Source of the DNA: CAYYJM01 sp964471755
GTDB lineage: Bacteria > Planctomycetota > Planctomycetia > Gemmatales > Gemmataceae
Length of the DNA: 29,638 nt
Reading direction: 5' to 3'
Assembly: GCA_964471755.1 (NCBI GenBank)
Contig: CAYYJM010000051.1
Span: forward strand, 1 to 29,638
Shown: positions 23,893-29,638 of the stretch, piece after piece
Numbering within the stretch: the first letter of the stretch is position 1
Layout: each line of letters begins with the position of its first letter
Position numbers and translations under genes: made by a program
The notes under the pieces: generated by a model
The model's database searches: none
Told to the model about the DNA's origin: nothing
What the model saw: the letters and a program-made list of their open reading frames with translations, nothing else

Positions 23893-25893
23893 GTGCCGCT
23901 CCCAAACCTGATTGATGCCGTCGGCCAGCTGATCCCTCTGGACCGCGAGCTTGCCTCCGGCGGCGAGGGGATCGTCTACACCCTGCGCGGCGATGATTCC
24001 CGCGTGGTCAAGGTCTATCGCCAGGCTCCCACGTCAGCCAAGGGCGACAAACTCCGCTGGATGGTCGATCACGCCAGCGAGAAACTCGCCACCGTCGCCG
24101 CCTGGCCGACGGGGCTGGTCTACTCGGCGAAGCAGCTCGCTGGCTTCGTCATGCCGAAGCTCGTCGGCTTCGAGCCGATTCAGCATCTGTACAACCCGGC
24201 CCAGCGGCAGGTGTATTATCCGTCAGCGTCGTGGGCGTTCCTCGTTGCCGCCGCCCGGAACTGCGCCGCGGCCTTCGACGAACTGCACCAGACTGGCGTG
24301 ATCATCGGTGACGTGAATCAGAGCAACGTCTGGGTGTCCGAGCAAGCCCTCGCTCGGTTCATCGACTGCGATTCGTTTCAGGTGACGGCCAATGGTCACC
24401 ACCATCTCTGCGAGGTCGGCGTCGCTCACTACACGCCGCCGGAATTGCAGGGCAAGAGCTTCGTCGGCCTGCTCCGGACACTCAACCATGATCGCTTCGG
24501 CCTGGCCGTCCTTCTCTTCCAGATGCTGATGGTCGGCCGGCATCCGTACGCCGGGGTTGATCAGAGCCGGGGCGAACTGCCTTTCGGCGAAGCGATCGCC
24601 GGGTTCCGCTTCGCCCACGGACCACGCGCTGCCGACATGCACCTGCTTGCCCCGCCGTTCACGCCGTCGCTGGACGAGTTGCCGTCGGCGTTCCTCGCCC
24701 TGTTCCGGCGAGCCTTCGAGCGCGGCTCCGAAAACGGCGACCGGCCGACGGCCCGCGAGTGGCAAATCGTCCTGACGGACCTACTCGATCATCTGCGGCC
24801 CTGCCAGAGCAACGAGGGACACTGGTTCTGGATTGGAGCCGCGTGCTGTCCCTGGTGCCGGATCGTCGAGGAACGCGGACCGGATTATTTCCTCGGCGTG
24901 AGCGAGCCGACGGCGGGTTTCATCCCTGACGTGACCCGCGGGCGCGAGGGCCTGCGCCGGCTCCAGCTGGCCGGCGTTCCGGGTGAGCCGTACACGCGGG
25001 AATTGCTCACTCCGGTTTACACCGCCCCGACCCCGCTTCCCCCAGGGATTGTGAATCGCTACCCGCTAGCGGCGATACTCGCACAGGTTTGCGTGGTCTG
25101 CCTGACAGTGGTCGCGCTCGGCTGCGGATTCAGTGGAGTGGGGGTGGCGTGGTATGTTCTGGTGGGGAGCCTGGGCATCTTCGCGGTGGCGGGAATCCCG
25201 CTGGTCGGCCTCCTGGCGATCTCGCCCTGTTTCCGCGAGTTCCGCCATCGCCGGAGGCGGTTGGACCGAGCCGAGGAGGATCTGCGATCGCGAGAACGAG
25301 AGTACGCGCGCGGGGCCGGCAAGGTTCACATGCGATACCAGGAGCGTACTCGGCAGGCGAATGCGTTGCTCGCCCGGCTCTGGCGGATGCCGACTGACTA
25401 CCGGCAAGAACTCGACCAGCTGACCGGCCGGGCCATGGAACTGGCTCGCGAGGCGTACCTGCGCACGATCTTCATCGCCGACGCCGTCATCCCCTTGGTC
25501 GATGCCGACATTCTCTGGAAGCTCGCGCTGTACAACATTTGTACGGTCGCCGACCTGGATCCTCTCGCCCTGGACCAGATCGAAGCACTCGACCCGGCCG
25601 TGCGGCAAGCCTTGCTGGGCTGGCGCGACCAGCAGGCGCGGGGCTTCCGGTTCGGCCGCTCGCGAAGCATGCCGGACGCCGACCGACGCGCCCTGATGTC
25701 GCGCTACCGCCGGGAGCAGAGTAACCTGTTCGCCCAGGTCGAACACCTGCTCGCCGAGTTGGAGGCTTACTCGCCCCTGGCCCGCGACGAGGCGACCCAG
25801 GCCCTCGACGAGTTGCAGGAGAGCGTCTGGCACTGGGCCCAGGCGGAGGCCGATTTCGCCCTCATCCGGTTGTGGTCTTTCGTTCGTTCCTGA
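23893..25893 (+). CDS. YegI-like protein kinase with zinc knuckle, two TM helices and HhH domain (copy 1)
   Basis: A 666-residue atypical kinase of the YegI/TerY-P-triad type. Glycine loop ASGGEGIVY (21-29), ATP lysine Lys40 (VVKVY), catalytic IGDVNQSN with Asp140 in place of HRD, and FIDCDSFQ (156-162) in place of DFG are normal for this group. The kinase ends near 300. A zinc site follows (Cys304, His310, Cys319, Cys322 in CPWC), then two hydrophobic helices (about 390-412 and 416-445), a charged coiled coil (450-500) and a helix-hairpin-helix segment, LYNICTVADLDPLALDQIEAL (described by ends, 546-566). The start GTG (23893) is at the same place as in the paralog. Related kinases usually sit beside vWA and PP2C genes; none is visible here. 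Role unknown. Confidence 0.85.
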   Translation: MPLPNLIDAVGQLIPLDRELASGGEGIVYTLRGDDSRVVKVYRQAPTSAKGDKLRWMVDHASEKLATVAAWPTGLVYSAKQLAGFVMPKLVGFEPIQHLYNPAQRQVYYPSASWAFLVAAARNCAAAFDELHQTGVIIGDVNQSNVWVSEQALARFIDCDSFQVTANGHHHLCEVGVAHYTPPELQGKSFVGLLRTLNHDRFGLAVLLFQMLMVGRHPYAGVDQSRGELPFGEAIAGFRFAHGPRAADMHLLAPPFTPSLDELPSAFLALFRRAFERGSENGDRPTAREWQIVLTDLLDHLRPCQSNEGHWFWIGAACCPWCRIVEERGPDYFLGVSEPTAGFIPDVTRGREGLRRLQLAGVPGEPYTRELLTPVYTAPTPLPPGIVNRYPLAAILAQVCVVCLTVVALGCGFSGVGVAWYVLVGSLGIFAVAGIPLVGLLAISPCFREFRHRRRRLDRAEEDLRSREREYARGAGKVHMRYQERTRQANALLARLWRMPTDYRQELDQLTGRAMELAREAYLRTIFIADAVIPLVDADILWKLALYNICTVADLDPLALDQIEALDPAVRQALLGWRDQQARGFRFGRSRSMPDADRRALMSRYRREQSNLFAQVEHLLAELEAYSPLARDEATQALDELQESVWHWAQAEADFALIRLWSFVRS

Positions 25894-25922
25894 AAGCAGT
25901 CCCTGAACACCGACAGGACGCC

Positions 25923-27905
25923 GTGCCGCTCCCAAACCTGATCGACACCGCCGGCCATCCGGTCCACCTGGAGCGCGAACTCGCCTCCGGCGGCGAGGGC
26001 ATCGTCTACACCCTGCGCGGCGATGAGTCCCGCGTGGTCAAGCTCTACCGCCAGGCTCCCGCGCCGGCCAAGGGCGACAAACTCCGCTGGATGGTCGATC
26101 ACGCCAGCGAGGAACTCGCCACCGTCGCCGCCTGGCCGACGGGGCTGGTCTACTCGGCGAAGCAGCTCGCTGGCTTCGTCATGCCGAGGCTCACCGGCTT
26201 CGAGTCGATCCAGCATCTCTACAACCCGGCTCAGCGGCTGCGCTTCTTCACCCGGACGACGTGGGCGTTTCTCGTCGCCTCGGCCCGGAACTGCGCCGCC
26301 GCCTTCGACGAACTGCACCAGGCCGGCGTCATCATCGGCGATGTCAACCAGAGCAACCTGCGCGTCTCGCAGCAGGCCATCGTCCGGTTCATCGACTGCG
26401 ATTCGTTCCAGGTGACGGCCAATGGTCAGCACCACCTTTGCGAGGTGGGCGTCGCCCACTACACGCCACCGGAGTTGCAGGGCAAGAGCTTCGTCGGCCT
26501 GGTGCGGACGCTCAATCACGACCGCTTCGGCCTGGCCGTGGTCCTGTTCCAGTTGCTGTTCCTCGGTCGGCATCCGTACGCGGGCATCTTCCAGGGCAAG
26601 GGCGAACTCTCCTTCGAGGACGCCATCGCCCAGTATCGCTTCGCCTACGGTCCCCGCGCGGGTAGCGTCCAGATGGCACCGCCGCCCTTCACACCGACGT
26701 TCGACGACTTGCCGCCGGCCTTTCTCGACCTGTTCGCGCGGGCCTTCGAGCGCGGCTCCGAGCAGAATCGCCGACCCGGCGCGACGGAGTGGCACGCCGC
26801 CCTGGCGACCCTGAGCAGCGAACTGATGACGTGCAAGGCCGACCCGGGCCACCAGTTCTGGAAGGGGACGGCGGATTGCCCCTGGTGCCGGATCGCTGGC
26901 GCACGCGGGCCGGACTACTTCCTCGGAGCTGGCGATCCCTCGTTCGTTTTCACGCCGGACGAACCGCGTCTGCGTGAGTTGCTGCGTCGATTGCAGGCGA
27001 TCGACGCACCGATGCAATCTCTCCTCCGCCTCGCCAGAAAGACCTTCGTGCCGCAAAGGCCTCCGACACCGACGGCACTGCCGGCCGGTTTCCACGATCA
27101 CGTCAATCCGGTCGGCAGTCTGGCCCTGGTCGGCGTCCTTGGCGTGGTCGTTAGTCTGTTCGGCTGCCTGAGCAGTTACGCTCTGGTCGGCGGTCTGTTC
27201 GTCGCGGTGGGCTCCTTCGCGGCTAGTTTCTATCGCTCGGTCTGGTATCAGGAGTACCGCCGACGCAGGACCGAACTGGAGTCGGCCCGGACTCACCTGA
27301 ATCAGTTGGAGGCGTCGCACACCACTCAGGCCGGGCCGCTGCTCCAGCGACAGATCGAGACGATGGCTCGGGTACAGTCAGTGCTGGATCGATGCCAGGC
27401 CCTGCCGCGTGAGTACGTCGCCGAGGTGGCGGGACTGGCCGGGCGACTGGAAGAACTGGCCCAGAAGGCGTACCTGGCCGGGTTTTATCTGTCCGACGCG
27501 ACCATCCCGAAGATCGGCGAGGGACGGAAGCAGACTCTGGCCAGCTACAACATCAATACGGCCGCCGACCTCGATCCGGAGGTGCTGGCCAGGATTCGCG
27601 GTTTTGGCCGGGCGCTGATCGGCAACCTGCTCGCCTGGCGTGCCGAATGCCTCAAGGGCTTCACGTTCGACCGGACGCAGAAGATCCCCGAGGCGGAGCA
27701 GCGGGTCGTGGCGCGGAAGTTCCGCAAGGCGGAGCAGACCTTGCTCGCCGAGGCCGATCGGATTCTGACCGACCTGGAGACCGGCACCGGCGGCCAGGAA
27801 CTGATCCGGTTGGAGACCGACCTGGACGAGGCGGTCGCCCGCTGGATGCAGGCCCAGGCCGACTGGGCCCTGTTCCAGGATGCCACCCGGTTCGGAGAGA
27901 ACTGA
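25923..27905 (+). CDS. YegI-like protein kinase with zinc knuckle, two TM helices and HhH domain (copy 2)
   Basis: A 660-residue paralog of the preceding gene with the same order of parts: GGEGIVY loop, Lys40, IGDVNQSN (Asp140), FIDCDSFQ, zinc site (TCKADPGH...DCPWC), two hydrophobic helices (about 398-440), coiled coil, and HhH segment (SYNINTAADLDPEVLARIRGF). GTG at 25923 is the start: AGGA lies 4 nt before it, and the first 18 bases match the start of copy 1. The frame is open further upstream, but only over the end of copy 1. The gap between the genes is 29 nt, so they form a tandem pair. Stretches of the kinase region are nearly identical in DNA between copies, while the coiled-coil and HhH halves differ widely. 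Both may act on, or respond to, different partners through their C-terminal halves. Confidence 0.85.
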   Translation: MPLPNLIDTAGHPVHLERELASGGEGIVYTLRGDESRVVKLYRQAPAPAKGDKLRWMVDHASEELATVAAWPTGLVYSAKQLAGFVMPRLTGFESIQHLYNPAQRLRFFTRTTWAFLVASARNCAAAFDELHQAGVIIGDVNQSNLRVSQQAIVRFIDCDSFQVTANGQHHLCEVGVAHYTPPELQGKSFVGLVRTLNHDRFGLAVVLFQLLFLGRHPYAGIFQGKGELSFEDAIAQYRFAYGPRAGSVQMAPPPFTPTFDDLPPAFLDLFARAFERGSEQNRRPGATEWHAALATLSSELMTCKADPGHQFWKGTADCPWCRIAGARGPDYFLGAGDPSFVFTPDEPRLRELLRRLQAIDAPMQSLLRLARKTFVPQRPPTPTALPAGFHDHVNPVGSLALVGVLGVVVSLFGCLSSYALVGGLFVAVGSFAASFYRSVWYQEYRRRRTELESARTHLNQLEASHTTQAGPLLQRQIETMARVQSVLDRCQALPREYVAEVAGLAGRLEELAQKAYLAGFYLSDATIPKIGEGRKQTLASYNINTAADLDPEVLARIRGFGRALIGNLLAWRAECLKGFTFDRTQKIPEAEQRVVARKFRKAEQTLLAEADRILTDLETGTGGQELIRLETDLDEAVARWMQAQADWALFQDATRFGEN

Positions 27906-28071
27906 GTTTTCTGTCGTCCGGGAGCAGGAGGCGGCGTACGTTGTGGAGGTGCGTGCGCGTCAGGAGAAGCAGTTGCAGTGGCGTGCGCGTAAGCTGGGCT
28001 ACACGGTGGTGAAGATCGAGCCGGGACCAGAAGCCGGCCCGGCGGCGGAGATCCTGCCGGGCGAGGTTTGA
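27906..28071 (+). other. Short open frame after the kinase pair, possible gene remnant
   Basis: An open frame overlapping the end of the kinase gene continues to a TGA at 28071. Its last 50 or so codons read EFSVVREQEAAYVVEVR, then RARKLGYTVVKIEPGPE, a basic-then-acidic pattern sometimes seen at the ends of transposases. It has no convincing start or ribosome site. From 28072 to 28177 nothing else is seen. Confidence 0.25.
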
Positions 28072-28177
28072 GCCGAAGTGCGAGTGACCGCCCGAAGACA
28101 GTCCAAGCCCCGTAGAACCGAGAGTACTTCGCCTGCGGGGGACGGTGCGCGCTCAGTTGTGCGGAAGAGAGACCAGA

Positions 28178-29053
28178 CTACTCCGAAATGCCGCCTTCAC
28201 CCTGAGAAGTTCCTGGTTCGGCGTGCTGCAACACCCCGCCGGCTGAACGCCCCGCCGACTCGACCTCCGACAGGTGTTCCCGCAACAGCCGGTTGACCTG
28301 GGCGGCGTGGGTGATCGGCAGCCCGTGTGAGGCGTCGGCGACCTCGACGTACCTCGCCCCCGCCAGCCCGTCCCGCAGCACCCGCCCGGCCCGCGGCGGG
28401 GCGATTGGGTCGTGGGCGGCGGACACCACCAGGGTCGGCAGGCCGGCCAGTTCCCCTAACCGGTCGGTCAGGTCGGCCGCCCGCATGGCCCGCAGCTGCG
28501 CGGCGACGACCGGCGGCTGGTCGGCGAGGTCGTGGCCAAACAACGCCGCCAACTCGACGGCATCGGCCTTCCCCCCCGGCGGCAGCACCAGCCGGAGGAA
28601 CCCGCGGCGGCGCATGGCCCGGGTGCCGACCCGCGCCCGGAGGCCGAGCCAGACCATCCGTAGGGTGAGCGGGGCGGCGGTCCGACCGCCGGCGAACGTG
28701 CACAACAGGGTCAGACTTCGTACCCGGTCCCGGGCGTCCAGGGCCAGTTGCAGGGCGACCGGCCCGCCGAGCGAGTGGCCGACAACATGGGCCGCCGGGA
28801 TCCGCTCGGCGTCGAGGACGGCCCGCGCATCGTCGGCCATCTGGGCGACGGTGATGTCGGCCCCGACCGACTGGCTCCGGCCCATGCCGCGGTTGTCGAA
28901 CGACAAGCAGGTATATCCGTCCGCCAAGTCGGCGGTCTGGGGCCGCCAGCCCGCCCCCTGGACGCCCACCCCCTGGATGAACAAAATGGCTGGGCCGTCC
29001 CCTACGACGGAGTACGCGATCCGACAGCCGTGGTGTTCTACCACCCGATCCAC
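28178..29053 (-). CDS. Alpha/beta-hydrolase fold enzyme
   Basis: A 291-residue single-domain hydrolase. The nucleophile elbow GHSLGG (92-97) has Ser94, the acid is Asp215 in SAAHDPIAPP, and the base is His243 in ADASHGLPI. FIQGVGVQG gives the oxyanion region, and FDNRGMGRS (52-60) is the usual strand after it. A helical cap of about 60 residues lies between strands 6 and 7. The closest general types are esterases and 3-oxoadipate enol-lactonase-like enzymes; the substrate cannot be told. GTG at 29053 (AGAGGG 7 nt before) or GTG at 29044 (GGAG 8 nt before) are the likely starts. The longer frame to 29134 runs back through group II intron domains V and VI and is rejected. The gene begins only about 20 nt after the intron's 3' end. 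Confidence 0.83.
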   Translation of the reverse strand: MDRVVEHHGCRIAYSVVGDGPAILFIQGVGVQGAGWRPQTADLADGYTCLSFDNRGMGRSQSVGADITVAQMADDARAVLDAERIPAAHVVGHSLGGPVALQLALDARDRVRSLTLLCTFAGGRTAAPLTLRMVWLGLRARVGTRAMRRRGFLRLVLPPGGKADAVELAALFGHDLADQPPVVAAQLRAMRAADLTDRLGELAGLPTLVVSAAHDPIAPPRAGRVLRDGLAGARYVEVADASHGLPITHAAQVNRLLREHLSEVESAGRSAGGVLQHAEPGTSQGEGGISE

Positions 29054-29071
29054 TCCGCAGCCCTCTAGTCG

Positions 29072-29146
29072 GTCGGGTAAGGAGGCCGAGTTACCCCGAC
29101 CTCCTCCCCAGGAAACCGGACGTGCGGCTTTCACCGCATCCGGCTT
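29072..29146 (-). ncRNA. Group II intron domains V and VI (3' end of a truncated intron)
   Basis: On the minus strand, 29146-29113 is a 34-nt domain V hairpin: AAGCCGGATGCGGTGAAAG leads into CCGCACGTCCGGTTT, with the AGC catalytic triad, the GTGA-type tetraloop and the internal bulge of bacterial group II introns. Domain VI follows as a hairpin around GGAGG and CCTCC with a TTACCCGAC end, placing the 3' splice site near 29072. The rest of the ribozyme (domains I-IV) is not seen within the window apart from the maturase remnant. Confidence 0.8.
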
Positions 29147-29403
29147 GTTCTTTCTACCAACGCCTCAGACGATGAGACGCGGCTTGCTTCGTTTCCAATG
29201 CCTCTGCTGTGCTTCTCACGATGGCAGTTCGCGTGTAACAGTTCCAAATTGTCCTCGCGATTCTGGCCACCCAGCCACAGCCACTCGCAGTGATGAACCG
29301 CGAAACCCACGATCTGCTCGGCCCCCGACCGCGTTGCTGCTGGCAGTCGTCGTGTTGGCTCGCGCGTTGACGACCGGGTTTTCCCCGAGGTTACCGTTGT
29401 CAC
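29131..29403 (-). pseudogene. Group II intron maturase remnant (HNH endonuclease end)
   Basis: A 90-codon frame holds a recognisable HNH segment: VGFAVHHCEWLWLGG, then NREDNLELLHANCHREKH, the C-terminal endonuclease of group II intron reverse transcriptase/maturase proteins. The reverse transcriptase and X domains are absent, and the first 30 or so codons do not look like the family. The frame ends inside domain V. With the adjacent domains V and VI this marks a 5'-truncated, inactive intron copy. Confidence 0.7.
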
Positions 29404-29514
29404 CCGAGCTTCCGACGAGTCCGTTACCAGAGACGCCGGTCGGGATAGCAGACTGCTGACGGAACAGCAGGTATTACCACGGCGCGAAAGAAACGCACTG
29501 GCGAGCGGCGCGGC

Positions 29515-29580
29515 GTCAGCCCGCCGGTGGCTTTCCGGCGAAGAACCGGTGGGCTGACACTCGCGGCAAGAACCGGCGGG
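29515..29580. repeat. AGCCCGCCGGT intergenic repeat, partly inverted
   Basis: GTCAGCCCGCCGGT (29515-29528) pairs with ACCGGTGGGCTGAC (29545-29558) with one G-T pair. A further inverted unit, AAGAACCGGCGGGCT, follows at about 29569-29583. AAGAACCGGYGGGCT therefore occurs twice in tandem. The surrounding stretch 29404-29638 shows no gene. Confidence 0.6.
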
Positions 29581-29638
29581 CTCACGCCCAATGCCTGTAA
29601 CTTAAGGGGGGATGAAACGGCTGCAGGTGGTTGTTAGA

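Noticed and set aside
29054..29134. Hydrolase N-terminus beginning at 29134
   Set aside because: Those codons lie in group II intron domains V and VI, which are RNA structure, and lack family similarity.

Overview
The window is high-GC bacterial DNA, most likely from a planctomycete of the Gemmata type. The clues are a formylglycine sulfatase, a Ser/Thr kinase fused to WD40 repeats, a pair of YegI-like kinases with helix-hairpin-helix tails, a tyrosine recombinase with an NMRxxR active-site box, and intergenic hairpin repeats of the GGCGAGCCCCC type. This assignment is an inference from gene content; no rRNA or tRNA was seen.

Layout. 1-4054: the end of a Gfo/Idh/MocA oxidoreductase, an LpxL-type acyltransferase, and a cytochrome P450 divergent from a SAM methyltransferase across a short two-promoter spacer. 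4249-8036: a KtrB/KtrA potassium uptake pair, then a convergent gamma-glutamyltranspeptidase. 8285-13073: HflX, a soluble WD40 protein kinase, and a convergent sulfatase whose 5' end is lost in a 10-N assembly gap (13074-13083). 13252-14213: two small secreted proteins facing each other across a hairpin.

14364-20750 is an integrated mobile element of about 6.4 kb, bounded by an 18-bp direct repeat, GGTTCGACTCCAGGCAAG. All of its genes lie on the minus strand: HTH (TerS-like), unknown 278-aa protein, AlpA/Xis-like HTH, TOPRIM/DUF3854-type primase, DUF3987-type ATPase (broken by one extra G in a G7 run), a 74-aa coiled protein and the integrase. The repeat lies inside the integrase reading frame. 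The integrated copy reads through the repeat into host DNA for its last 55 residues. Joining the two repeats, as excision would, replaces that tail in frame with a 49-residue protein-like tail stored at the other end of the element. In the circle the integrase would end 18 nt upstream of the TerS-like gene. Gene content (Int, AlpA/Xis, primase, ATPase, TerS-like HTH, no virion genes) resembles a phage satellite of the PICI type. The element also carries two candidate control or origin regions: a CAGAAACC array with a perfect 28-bp inverted repeat, and GAATTACTTCGC repeats upstream of xis.

20975-27905: a family 2 glycosyltransferase, an L-lactate permease, and two tandem paralogous kinases (kinase, zinc knuckle, two membrane helices, coiled coil, HhH). 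Their N-terminal DNA is almost identical in places while the C-terminal halves have diverged. 28178-29638: an alpha/beta hydrolase whose start lies just after the 3' end of a 5'-truncated group II intron (domains V and VI plus an HNH remnant of its maturase), then another repeat hairpin at the window edge.
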